DNA of 46,820 nucleotides, taken from assembly GCA_015232015.1 (NCBI GenBank), contig JADGAM010000008.1:1-46820 (forward strand). The letters run 5' to 3'. How positions within the stretch are numbered: the first letter of the stretch is position 1; every line of letters starts with the position of its first letter. This document shows, piece after piece, positions 1 to 8,657 of the stretch. The position numbers were made by a program, and so were the translations under genes. The notes below the pieces were generated by a model, which was not told the DNA's origin, did not search any database, and worked only from the letters and a program-made list of their open reading frames with translations. This DNA comes from Oligoflexia bacterium (GTDB lineage Bacteria; Bdellovibrionota; Bacteriovoracia; Bacteriovoracales; Bacteriovoracaceae).

Positions 1-1
1 A

Positions 2-91
2 GGTCCAGGTCCAAGACCTCATCAACCAGGTCCAGTTGTTCGCCCAGGCCCAGGTCCAAGACCTCATCATCCAGGTCCAGTTGTTAACCCA
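2..91 (+). repeat. 45-bp coding minisatellite, two copies
   Basis: Two adjacent 45-base units, 2-46 and 47-91, differ at only a few positions and are in frame with the truncated protein. More copies may lie upstream of the window. Confidence 0.85.
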
Positions 92-538
92 AGACCAGGA
101 TATCGAATTCCTCACAATAGACCATGGGATTCAGGATATCGTCATTCTCCATATACTCCAGATTATCACAACAATCATTACTCAAGATCATGGGATTACT
201 TCTCAACAATCTCATACGATCGTAGATTTGTTTATCGTAGTAGATGGATTCTAGAAAGAGCTTGGTCAGATTTAATGTCTTATGTTGGTTACTATACGTG
301 GAACAATTATCCATATTATGTCTACAACGGATATATGTATCGTTATAGTTCAGCTGATTATTGCCAATATGATTTGATTGATCAGTATCAAGAACAAGAT
401 CAAGACTACCCTATTGAGACTTATGAAGGATACTGTAACGTAGCTTATGATCAATGTGCTGAGGCCCGTGATAGTTACAATTATCAAGAGAACGATTATC
501 GTTATGTATGTGCTGAAACCTATCAAGAACAATATTAA
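2..538 (+). CDS. 3' part of a Gly-Pro-repeat, Tyr-rich protein (5' end outside window)
   Basis: The frame is open from base 2 to the TAA ending at 538 and has no start inside the repeat region, so this is the C-terminal part (178 residues) of a longer protein. It begins with two copies of a 15-residue Gly/Pro/Arg/His unit (GPGPRPHxPGPVVxP), continues through a basic, aromatic stretch, and ends in a Tyr/Asp/Gln-rich tail with four Cys. Low-complexity Gly-Pro and Tyr-rich composition suggests a surface or exported structural protein, but no family is recognised. A strong terminator follows 75 bases downstream. A Met codon at 275 could be misread as the start, but the upstream frame is continuous and compositionally coherent with it. 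Confidence 0.7.
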   Translation, partial: GPGPRPHQPGPVVRPGPGPRPHHPGPVVNPRPGYRIPHNRPWDSGYRHSPYTPDYHNNHYSRSWDYFSTISYDRRFVYRSRWILERAWSDLMSYVGYYTWNNYPYYVYNGYMYRYSSADYCQYDLIDQYQEQDQDYPIETYEGYCNVAYDQCAEARDSYNYQENDYRYVCAETYQEQY

Positions 539-613
539 TAACAATATTAATTAATTTTTTATTTAATAAATTGATTGATTGATAGATAGATACACAACTT
601 GATACAAAAAAAG

Positions 614-660
614 CGGTACTCATCATTAAAACTAAATATGATGAGTATCGTTTTTTTTAT
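614..660 (+). terminator. Rho-independent terminator, possibly bidirectional
   Basis: A 13-bp stem (614-626 with 638-650, one G-T wobble) has an 11-base loop and is followed by eight T residues. A run of seven A residues before the stem would serve as the U tract on the other strand. It ends the gene at 2-538. Confidence 0.9.
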
Positions 661-774
661 TTTTTTTATTTTTTATTTTTAGCTACCCACTTAACTATAG
701 ACTTTATAGACTTTTAGACTTTAAAACTCTGCTATAGCTGCACCTATTTTTTCTTAAACTTGAAAGGAATTTTT

Positions 775-2538
775 ATGTTACTTACCTATAAAATTAAATC
801 AATAATCTTTTACTTTTTCCTATCCTGCTTTTTATACTCGACACTGACACTAGTGTATAGCATGGAAGTTTCATGCTCTAAGCTTTGGTCTACTGGTCTT
901 CCAGACCCATCTCTAGTAGGAGCAGTAGATCGCTGTGAGGAATTTTATTCGGCCCAGATTGGGGAAAATAAATACAAGGCCTTTTTTATCAAAGATATTT
1001 GGACTAATAATCCCAAAGTAAACGAATTAGCAGAAGCAGTTAAAGAAGGAATTGAAAAAAGTGTCAATCTTTATAATTCCTTAGGTAATACTAACAGTAT
1101 GAAAATGCCTTCTGTTTATGTACTCTATGCTGATTTTCCGGCCAAACCTTTAAATCCTGGTGGTCATGTTCAGAATGCAATCACCTATCCATTCTTTAAA
1201 AATAATGAAGCTTGCCCAATCATCATTTATAGTGGGGCCTTAACTTTAGATTCTCCAAAGCAAAAGCAGATGGTGGCCCACGAGCTATTTCATTGTTACC
1301 AATTTAAGAATATACTCTTCGGCAACAAAAGAGATGTTTTTATTAAAAATCAGAGTGCTCGTGAAAGCAATGGTTGGTGGCTAGAAGGATCGGCCAACTA
1401 TTTTAGCAACTTGGTCTATCCTTCCGTGAATTCAGAGTATCTGTTTGATCCACTTTATGATGCAAATGTAGAAGTACCCTTTCAAACATTGTCCTATAGT
1501 ACAACTGCTTTTTTTCAATACATGGGAGACAACACCTATGGGGGGCCAGGTCGGATGGCCTTCATTTTTAAAGTTATAAAATTTACTGACAATAAAGAAG
1601 ATCAATTAAAAGGTGCACGTTCATTGAGCGAGGGAATGAATTTTCATCTCTTTGCTGAAAAATTTATCATGAAGGCAATTCCCGATAGTGGAGGTGGTTT
1701 TCATCCGACTGTTTATCATGGACCTACAACACAATACTTTATTGATAAAGAGACTACCTCCTACGAAGTAGAGTTTAAACCATTTACTATTGCTAGCAAG
1801 ACCCTTAAATTTGCTCCGGGTGGAATTTACAATTTTACAGTAACCAACGATAATCCTTTAGGAAATAATTATTTTAGTTACCGAGACAAAAATGCAACCT
1901 CTTGGCAATACTTTAACCCCTATACTCCAGCTAATGTTGATACTTCCTGTGATAAGAAAGAGCGCGTACTAGAATTTCTTCCTACCAGTATGGCCATTAA
2001 AGAGTCAGTAGGCGAATTGGAGAAAGCAACTCTTAATTTTGAATATAAGGAGGCATCTTGTCCCTGTAAAGATGCTACCGCTCCTAATAGTTGTATAATT
2101 GGAACATGGAAAATGGATAATAAAAGTTTTGATAACTATATGAAAAATTTTTTCAAACCCTATAATGGCGATATTAATTATTTGGGATCGATGGGAGATC
2201 TTTATATCACTATCTCTTCTGATCAACGATTAAAGCTTTCCTCCTCAGATTTTCAAATTATCTATGCTATGAAAAATCCCAGTGTTGGTGTGACCAGTCT
2301 GTTTGTGGGCGGACTTCTGGCAGAAGTTGGTGCGACTAATGATGGATATCTTTGCTTAAAAAATATTGATGGTCCCATTAGTGTACATAATACCATTAAT
2401 ATGGGAGGAACAATTACTACAGGAGAAGGAGATCTTCCAATAGATAGTAAAAATACGTTTGTTAAATTTTCTTGTAATCAAAATACCCTTATCATTATTA
2501 ATGAAGCAATAGGTTCAAGAATACATTTTAATAAATAA
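775..2538 (+). CDS. secreted HExxH zinc metalloprotease-like protein
   Basis: 587 residues. I start it at ATG 775, which has an AAAGGA Shine-Dalgarno at 763-768; an in-frame TTG at 760 would overlap that site. Residues 1-29 form a signal peptide with a long hydrophobic core ending near VYS. The motif HELFH (169-173), followed 31 residues later by Glu204 in WWLEGSANYF, is the zinc-binding and catalytic pattern of gluzincin metallopeptidases. The region after residue 300 is a Cys-containing, probably beta-rich segment (a CPC motif near 440) that I do not recognise. It is most likely an exported peptidase; the substrate is unknown. It is transcribed alone and converges on the signalling genes that end at 2580. 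Confidence 0.75.
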   Translation: MLLTYKIKSIIFYFFLSCFLYSTLTLVYSMEVSCSKLWSTGLPDPSLVGAVDRCEEFYSAQIGENKYKAFFIKDIWTNNPKVNELAEAVKEGIEKSVNLYNSLGNTNSMKMPSVYVLYADFPAKPLNPGGHVQNAITYPFFKNNEACPIIIYSGALTLDSPKQKQMVAHELFHCYQFKNILFGNKRDVFIKNQSARESNGWWLEGSANYFSNLVYPSVNSEYLFDPLYDANVEVPFQTLSYSTTAFFQYMGDNTYGGPGRMAFIFKVIKFTDNKEDQLKGARSLSEGMNFHLFAEKFIMKAIPDSGGGFHPTVYHGPTTQYFIDKETTSYEVEFKPFTIASKTLKFAPGGIYNFTVTNDNPLGNNYFSYRDKNATSWQYFNPYTPANVDTSCDKKERVLEFLPTSMAIKESVGELEKATLNFEYKEASCPCKDATAPNSCIIGTWKMDNKSFDNYMKNFFKPYNGDINYLGSMGDLYITISSDQRLKLSSSDFQIIYAMKNPSVGVTSLFVGGLLAEVGATNDGYLCLKNIDGPISVHNTINMGGTITTGEGDLPIDSKNTFVKFSCNQNTLIIINEAIGSRIHFNK

Positions 2539-2579
2539 TCGGGGGCCGAAAAAAATAAGTAAGGGCCTGTGAAATAATA

Positions 2580-4109
2580 TTAAATATTAACCAACTCTAA
2601 TGATTGAATAATTTTTCTAAATGCATTTCCAGGATAATCTTTTTTTGCTTTTGAGATAAAATCAGCAATAGTCCAATTTTCATTATCAATCATATAATCA
2701 ATAAAACCATGTGAAAGAATAAATAGTGCTGATAAAGGGATAATTCTTGTAGAGGTAATCTTTTTTGGAAAACCATTACCTGTAGGGCTTTCGTGATGTT
2801 GCTCAATTATTAAATGAACATCATCAGGGAAGCCATCTATTCCTCTTAAAATATTTGCCATCTTAATCGGATGTGTTAGTACCAATTTTAAATCATCTGC
2901 AGATAATCCTTTCTCTATTGCATCCGTCTCTGTTTTGATTTTTGACAACTCCGGTTTTTCGGACAAACCAGCATCATGAAAATAAGAAGCATAGACCAAC
3001 TTTTCAATTGTTCGTTCTGTTTTCCATTCTACATTTACTGCAATGGCAGTACAAACATTTATTAAACTTCCAACATGAGAAGTATAATATTCATCCTTAT
3101 TACGATTTATTTTTAACATCTTTAATATTTTATATATATCTGGATTTTTAATTACCGTTTTAACAACTTTGGCAAGGTTTAATTTAATCTCTTCAACTTG
3201 ACTTGAATGTAATTGAAATGGTTTTCCCATAGAATTACTTATAAGATCTCCGGCATTTTTTATTTTGCTTTCATCTACTTCCGTTAGTTTCTCTTGTTCT
3301 TCTTTTGATTCTTCTTTTTTTGAATCCTCTTTTGAATCCGCAGATGTAGCTATTGTCACTACTTCTTTTTCTTTGCCCTCAATTACTTCTTCCACCTCTT
3401 TAATGGTCTCTTCTGCCGCCTCATTTTCTACCTCATTAACTGGTACAATTAGCTCAATCTTTCCATCATCTGAACTTATAATATCGTCCATTACATTATC
3501 AAGATTATCTAAAATCCATTTAGATGTTTTCTTTCTAATAAATAAGTAATTAATTCCTTTGTTGTAATATTTTTCTAAATCATCCGAGCAAAAAACATCT
3601 CCCACAGATAAAACTTTCAAATAACGAGTCTTTAATTTGATGAAACAAGGAAAAGAAAGTAATTTAAATCGCATTAAGGTTTTTAATGTTATCTGGGAAT
3701 ATTCATTCAGTTCATAAGTTTCATCTATTTTAAAATTTTCTATAATAAATTTATTAACTTTCATAACAGAAAACTTATTTTCAAATAATAGTGCAAGATT
3801 TAAAGACATAATATTTTTTACATTTTCATCGTTTTGATCATATTCTCCTATCACAATTAAAGCAAAATCAATGGTTTTTCCTTCTCCTTGTTGTTCTATT
3901 AAAAATTTGTTGATTTTTGAAAGAATCTCTTTATCCTCAGTGATGTTTACAAAGATTAATGAATATGTATTTTCAGAAAAACATTTATTAAATTGTTCCC
4001 AATTTCCTGCAATCGAAACTTCGAAATTAAATGTAGTATCAATACTATACAAAAAAAGATCTAAAATATCGCTATCACTAAGTATAATGGCCTTACTTTT
4101 TTCATTCAT
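2580..4109 (-). CDS. divergent HD-GYP-type signalling protein with N-terminal receiver-like domain
   Basis: 509 residues. Residues 1-125 have the alpha/beta pattern of a receiver domain but no convincing phospho-acceptor Asp. Residues 225-285 are a Glu/Lys-rich linker. Residues 310-480 form an HD-GYP-like domain: His345, HD at 378-379, His413 and HHE at 438-440. HD-GYP proteins hydrolyse cyclic di-GMP. Here, however, the usual HDxGK is HDAGL, and the DGxGYP motif is TGNGFP (443-448). The metal ligands are therefore largely kept while the GYP signature has drifted, so the protein may be an enzyme of altered specificity or a sensor. It lies 67 bases behind the receiver-like gene 4177-6018, probably in the same transcript. 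Confidence 0.75.
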   Translation of the reverse strand: MNEKSKAIILSDSDILDLFLYSIDTTFNFEVSIAGNWEQFNKCFSENTYSLIFVNITEDKEILSKINKFLIEQQGEGKTIDFALIVIGEYDQNDENVKNIMSLNLALLFENKFSVMKVNKFIIENFKIDETYELNEYSQITLKTLMRFKLLSFPCFIKLKTRYLKVLSVGDVFCSDDLEKYYNKGINYLFIRKKTSKWILDNLDNVMDDIISSDDGKIELIVPVNEVENEAAEETIKEVEEVIEGKEKEVVTIATSADSKEDSKKEESKEEQEKLTEVDESKIKNAGDLISNSMGKPFQLHSSQVEEIKLNLAKVVKTVIKNPDIYKILKMLKINRNKDEYYTSHVGSLINVCTAIAVNVEWKTERTIEKLVYASYFHDAGLSEKPELSKIKTETDAIEKGLSADDLKLVLTHPIKMANILRGIDGFPDDVHLIIEQHHESPTGNGFPKKITSTRIIPLSALFILSHGFIDYMIDNENWTIADFISKAKKDYPGNAFRKIIQSLELVNI

Positions 4110-4176
4110 ATTATTTCTTCTTCTATTTCTGAACTATTTCGGAGCTATTTCTTTTCCTAGTTACTCCTCTTATTTT

Positions 4177-6018
4177 TTATTTTCCCTTCTCTTTTGTTTT
4201 TGCTTTAGTTTGATTTTGATTTTGATCTTGATCTTGATCTTGATCATGTCCTGGTTGTTCTTGGTCTCTCATCTCTTTTGCTTGTTTTGCATCTTGATTC
4301 ATTTTTTTAAAATTCTCCACCTCTTGTGCTCTCTCACGACGTTTGGATTCCAACACTAAATCATTTAAAAGCTGTCTCAAGGAAGTTTTTTCTCTCTCGT
4401 CATAAGAGTGAAATAAACATCTATATCCATAGGAAGTTATTCCTTTTTTTTCCATGATAGGAGTAAAATTGATATCTATTGGAGTAGTCATACTATAAAC
4501 CGTATATAGCTTTAATTGTTTTACTGATTCAAGAATCATTTCACTTTCAGATAAAGTTAGCATCGTCACTCTATGTATTAAAAATGCCACACTCTTTGCA
4601 TCTTTTCCTCCTATATGTACAAGATTATTTCTTATCTGATCAATTTTAGCAGTTCTAAATTTTTTTGGTTCCGATGTCTTTAAGTGTTCTAATTTTATTT
4701 TTAAATTTTTTTCTTCTTCAAGAGCACAAAGTTTACGATAAGAAGAATCCATTTTGGTTAATTGCTCTATAGTAATCCCAATCTTACTATAAATAATTCT
4801 TGGATAACCGAAACATTTTTGAAGTCCCTCTGATGAATGCTTATTATCCGTACTAGAAACTAGTATTATTGGTTGATAACTAGGTATTTTTTTTACAGCA
4901 GTTATCAATGCTCCAAATGCTGTTTCATCGTTTTTTGCAAGAGTTTCATAGGTTTTTGTTAATTCTTCTATTTGTTCTTTCTGTAAATTCTCTTTCTCTA
5001 TTGTTTCAGCATCGATAGAAAAGGAGCGATCAAAATAAAAAACTATCATCTGTGGAAAAAAACGAACTAATTCTGCATCAATCTCTTGATTTATACACAT
5101 TTGAACTCTGACTGAAAGAAGACTTTGTAATTTATGAGTATGATCTAAAGCATTTAGTAAAGTAAATTCCTTATCAATAATTAATACTTTTGTAGCAGGA
5201 CTAACTTTCCCAGTATTGTTATTAATCCAATCAACTTGTCTTCCTTTGATCTCTTCTATTTGTTGATTTCGATCGTTCTCTCTACCTCGATATGATTCTG
5301 CCGTTTCATCATCGGATTTTGGAGGAAGAGGTTCAACATAACCATAGGAAAAATGATAAAAATTATCAAAATCATATATTAGATTTTCTTTTCCTTTGGT
5401 TTTAATCTGATAGTTCTTTGAAAAAATAAATTTTTCAAAAATAGGAGTCTCCAAAGTGACAAATTCATCATTTTCAATATAAGCATTCCCCTCTACATAC
5501 AAATAATCTTTTGATATTGATCCAACTCTCATTACTTCTCTAATGTCAATATCTTGTTTTCTATTCACACAAGCAAATTCACAACGTATACTCTCTTTGG
5601 GATACATAAGAACTAATGAATCAAATGCTACATCATAAAGTTCAATACCTTTATAGTGATTTATATAAATACCTGCACTATATGCTTCATACATGTATAT
5701 ATCTTCAATTCCTTGTTCAAAAAGTCCCATTACAATAATATTTTTTGTGAAATCAAGTCTCTTTAAAATCTGCCCTACCTTCAATGTAGTAGCAGGGTTT
5801 CTTGTAAAATCTAGATATATAACCCGAGGAGACATTGCAATTATTTTTAACATTAACAAATTAAAATTTTCAAAATCATATATTTTCTCTTTTATAAAAT
5901 CGAAGGTCTTCCCTTTGGACATTCCAGTAATCCGTCCTTGAATCGCCATCCAATAGCGCTCATCATCTCCAAGATATAAAAAAATATCGTTTTTTTTCCC
6001 TTGTTGTGCTTGTGCCAC
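4177..6018 (-). CDS. receiver-like signalling protein with two degenerate response-regulator domains
   Basis: 613 residues. The start is GTG 6018, with GGGGA six bases upstream. Residues 10-140 and about 275-420 each look like a receiver fold (hydrophobic strands ending in Asp/Phe clusters such as VIYLDF), but the canonical Asp/Lys pattern is not clear. Residues 140-260 are beta-rich and could hide a PilZ-like barrel; I cannot show this. The C-terminal 60 residues are charged and finish in a Asp-Gln/Asn-Gln repeat encoded by a 6-bp microsatellite at about 4209-4246. The protein is cytoplasmic. It is cotranscribed with the HD-GYP-like gene downstream, so the two probably act together. No exact family is recognised. 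Confidence 0.6.
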   Translation of the reverse strand: MAQAQQGKKNDIFLYLGDDERYWMAIQGRITGMSKGKTFDFIKEKIYDFENFNLLMLKIIAMSPRVIYLDFTRNPATTLKVGQILKRLDFTKNIIVMGLFEQGIEDIYMYEAYSAGIYINHYKGIELYDVAFDSLVLMYPKESIRCEFACVNRKQDIDIREVMRVGSISKDYLYVEGNAYIENDEFVTLETPIFEKFIFSKNYQIKTKGKENLIYDFDNFYHFSYGYVEPLPPKSDDETAESYRGRENDRNQQIEEIKGRQVDWINNNTGKVSPATKVLIIDKEFTLLNALDHTHKLQSLLSVRVQMCINQEIDAELVRFFPQMIVFYFDRSFSIDAETIEKENLQKEQIEELTKTYETLAKNDETAFGALITAVKKIPSYQPIILVSSTDNKHSSEGLQKCFGYPRIIYSKIGITIEQLTKMDSSYRKLCALEEEKNLKIKLEHLKTSEPKKFRTAKIDQIRNNLVHIGGKDAKSVAFLIHRVTMLTLSESEMILESVKQLKLYTVYSMTTPIDINFTPIMEKKGITSYGYRCLFHSYDEREKTSLRQLLNDLVLESKRRERAQEVENFKKMNQDAKQAKEMRDQEQPGHDQDQDQDQNQNQTKAKTKEKGK

Positions 6019-6178
6019 TTAATTCCCCAATAAAAATTATGTTATTTTATTATAAAAATTATAGTTGAGTACTTAATTAATAATTATTAATAGTATAACA
6101 TTAAGATATTTTTGTTGGTAGATGTTTCACTATCATCTATGCACCTATTTTATCTATCAATTTGTTGGGAGAATAATT

Positions 6179-7033
6179 GTGGACAATAATTGTAAAATTG
6201 GAATTTTTGACTCAGGATTTGGAGGACTAACAATATTCAAATGTATAAAAGAATTATTACCAGAATACGACTACATTTACCTAGGTGATAATGCAAGAAC
6301 TCCCTATGGTGTACGTTCATTTGAAACTGTTTATCAGTTTACAACTGAAGGAGTCGACTTTCTCTTTAAGAAGGGATGTCGTTTAATAATTATTGCTTGT
6401 AATACCGCTTCCGCTAGAGCTCTTAGATCAATTCAACAAAAATGGTTGCCTAAACATCTTCACTACAGCTTGTTTCCATTCTTGCGTGTGCTTGGAGTAA
6501 TTAGACCTACCGTTGAAGATATATCAAAATTCACTAAAAATTTTAATGTTGCTCTTTGGGCCACTCCTGGCACTGTAAAGTCTGAAAGTTTCGCTCTAGA
6601 AATAAATCACTTTGCTCCTAACATTAATCTTATTCAAACTCCATGTCCGCTACTTGTACCCCTAGTAGAGTCAGGTGAACTTGAAGGAGCTGGTGTTGAT
6701 TATTTTATTAGTAAATATTGGCAACAAACAATTAACCAAGACATCATAAATACAACAAACGTTGATACACTTTTACTTGCATGTACTCATTATCCGCTAC
6801 TGCTACCATCTATACAAAAGCTACTTCCTCTAAATATCAAAATACTTACTCAAGGAGAGTTAGTTTCAGAGAGTCTTAATGATTATTTAAAAAGGCACCC
6901 TGAGATGTCTTGCAAGTTATCAAAAAATAGTAGCGTGTTATTTTATACAACTGATCAATGTGATTATTTTAACAATCTTGCTCGGATATTTATGGGAGAA
7001 AAAATTTCTTCACAAATAGCAAAAATTAACTGA
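6179..7033 (+). CDS. murI: glutamate racemase
   Basis: 284 residues. MurI interconverts L- and D-glutamate to supply D-Glu for peptidoglycan in the cytoplasm. The family's motifs are all present: DSGFGG (11-16), the first catalytic Cys74 in ACNTASA and the second catalytic Cys202 in ACTHYPLL. The start is GTG 6179, with GGGAGA six bases upstream; the ATG at 6122 would add a poorly supported N-terminal extension. Length and the start just before the DSGFGG strand fit the family. It is followed 90 bases later by the PLP enzyme at 7124. Confidence 0.95.
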   Translation: MDNNCKIGIFDSGFGGLTIFKCIKELLPEYDYIYLGDNARTPYGVRSFETVYQFTTEGVDFLFKKGCRLIIIACNTASARALRSIQQKWLPKHLHYSLFPFLRVLGVIRPTVEDISKFTKNFNVALWATPGTVKSESFALEINHFAPNINLIQTPCPLLVPLVESGELEGAGVDYFISKYWQQTINQDIINTTNVDTLLLACTHYPLLLPSIQKLLPLNIKILTQGELVSESLNDYLKRHPEMSCKLSKNSSVLFYTTDQCDYFNNLARIFMGEKISSQIAKIN

Positions 7034-7123
7034 TAACTGATTATATTGGTCTGTTTATTTTTATATTTTTATATTTTTATTTTTTATTTTTTATTTTTTA
7101 AAAAACCAACAAAGGGGATTTTT

Positions 7124-8398
7124 GTGGAAGATTCAAAATCAAAGGATTTCATCAACAACCATCATGACAAATTTTATTTAAATTATGGTTTTGCGACTCG
7201 CTCACTTCATGCTGGAGAACATGTTGGTCAACCTGAAACCTCTGCTCACACAGGGGCCATCTATCAATCTTCCACGTTCGTATTTAAAAATTCAGATGAA
7301 GGGGCACAACTTTTTGCTGGCGAAAAAAGCGGTTATATCTACACTCGCTTAGGTAATCCTTCCGTAAGATTATTGGAAGCAAAAATAAATGCATTAGAAG
7401 GTGCAGAGCTGAAGAAAAAAAACCCAGATTTAAGAATATCCACAATTGCATTCTCCTCTGGAATGGCGGCCATCTCATCTACTCTAATGGCGATACTTTC
7501 AAATGGTGATACGCTAATTTTAGCAGACGTAGTATATGGGGCCACTGAACATTTAGCTTCTAATGTTTTAAGCAAATTTGGCATAAACACAGTTGAAGTA
7601 GACACCAGCAATATTTCGGCCCTTGAAAAAGTTATTAAAGAAAATCCTAAGGCAAAAGCTATTTTATTTGAAACTCCAACAAATCCAAGTCTAGTTGTAA
7701 GTGATATTAAAAAAGTTTCTGAAACTGTAAAAGCAGTTAATCCAAACATAAGAGTAATTGTAGATAATACATTCGCTACTCCTTACCTACAACGCCCACT
7801 GGAGCTTGGAGCAGATGTAGTTGTTCACTCTACTACAAAGTATATTTGTGGCCACGGAACCGTCGTAGGTGGACTTATGACTACATTTCATGATGAGATT
7901 AAAAACGCTGTTTACATGATGATAAAAGATGTAGGAGGAAACCCAAGTCCATTTGATAGTTGGCTTGTAAATTTAGGTCTAAAAACACTTCCTCTTCGAA
8001 TGGAAAAACACTGTAGTAACGCTATGGAGTTGGCAAAATATCTTTCCGACCATTCTAAGGTAGCAAAAGTTCACTATCCAGGTCTTAAAAATAGTCCATA
8101 TTTTGAATTGGCCAGTAAACAAATGAAACACTTTGGAGGGATGATCTCTATTGAACTTAAAGGTGGTTTTGAGGCCGGTAAAAAATTAATGGACAATATT
8201 GAAATTTTCACTCTGGCCGTATCCTTAGGTTGTGTTGATTCTTTAATTCAGCATCCGGCATCTATGACTCATGCTTGTGTACCAAAAGAGAAGAGATTAA
8301 AGGCCGGTCTTACTGATGGGCTAGTAAGAATTTCTGTTGGTCTTGAAGATTTAGAGGATTTAATTACTGCCTTGGATAAGGGATTATCAATAGTATAG
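7124..8398 (+). CDS. methionine gamma-lyase / cystathionine gamma-synthase family PLP enzyme
   Basis: 424 residues. The start is GTG 7124 with an AAAGGGG ribosome site six bases before it; the open frame upstream of that is T-rich low complexity. Family features are YTRLGNP (about 73-79), the SSGMAA turn, DNTFATP (214-220), the PLP-binding Lys239 in STTKYICGH, and the C-terminal HPASMTHA and VRISVGLED motifs. These place it in the Cys/Met-metabolism PLP family. The SLG..DSLIQHPASMTHA pattern is closest to methionine gamma-lyases and cystathionine gamma-lyases, which release thiol and ammonia. Close relatives act as O-acetyl/succinylhomoserine sulfhydrylases, and sequence alone does not decide between them. 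Confidence 0.88.
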   Translation: MEDSKSKDFINNHHDKFYLNYGFATRSLHAGEHVGQPETSAHTGAIYQSSTFVFKNSDEGAQLFAGEKSGYIYTRLGNPSVRLLEAKINALEGAELKKKNPDLRISTIAFSSGMAAISSTLMAILSNGDTLILADVVYGATEHLASNVLSKFGINTVEVDTSNISALEKVIKENPKAKAILFETPTNPSLVVSDIKKVSETVKAVNPNIRVIVDNTFATPYLQRPLELGADVVVHSTTKYICGHGTVVGGLMTTFHDEIKNAVYMMIKDVGGNPSPFDSWLVNLGLKTLPLRMEKHCSNAMELAKYLSDHSKVAKVHYPGLKNSPYFELASKQMKHFGGMISIELKGGFEAGKKLMDNIEIFTLAVSLGCVDSLIQHPASMTHACVPKEKRLKAGLTDGLVRISVGLEDLEDLITALDKGLSIV

Positions 8399-8550
8399 TA
8401 TTAGTAATATAGTATAAAGTAAGTGTAAGTGATAGAGTGACACCTTAAATCATCATAAATCAATTTTAAATTTGGCCCGTTGATTGCAGAAATAATAATG
8501 TAAGCAGGTAGCTTATTAAATTCTACTTTAAAGAGGGGAGTCTTATTTTT

Positions 8551-8640
8551 ATGTTTAAAAATATAAATAATATAATTATTTTGACCTCTCTACTTCTATT
8601 GGGCTTCATTATAATTTTGGCCCAGGCGAGTTCTGTATAG
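8551..8640 (+). CDS. possible 29-residue single-pass membrane peptide
   Basis: A 29-codon frame starts at ATG 8551, with a purine-rich GAGGGGAG about ten bases upstream, and stops at TAG 8638. The peptide has a short Lys/Asn N-terminus, a 16-18 residue hydrophobic core rich in Leu/Ile, and ends LAQASSV. It lies in a 260-base gap between two convergent genes. It could be a small membrane protein or chance. Confidence 0.35.
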   Translation: MFKNINNIIILTSLLLLGFIIILAQASSV

Positions 8641-8657
8641 AGATTATGAAATAGAGA

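Noticed and set aside
760-774. TTG at 760 as start of the metalloprotease gene
   Set aside because: It would overlap the AAAGGA ribosome site that serves the ATG at 775 and has no site of its own.
2539-2580. GGCC-based hairpin between the convergent genes as a terminator
   Set aside because: Only four bases pair and there is no T run on either side.
4205-4250. TTGATC repeats as a CRISPR or iteron array
   Set aside because: The units are only 6 bases with no spacers and are in frame within the C-terminus of the 613-residue protein.
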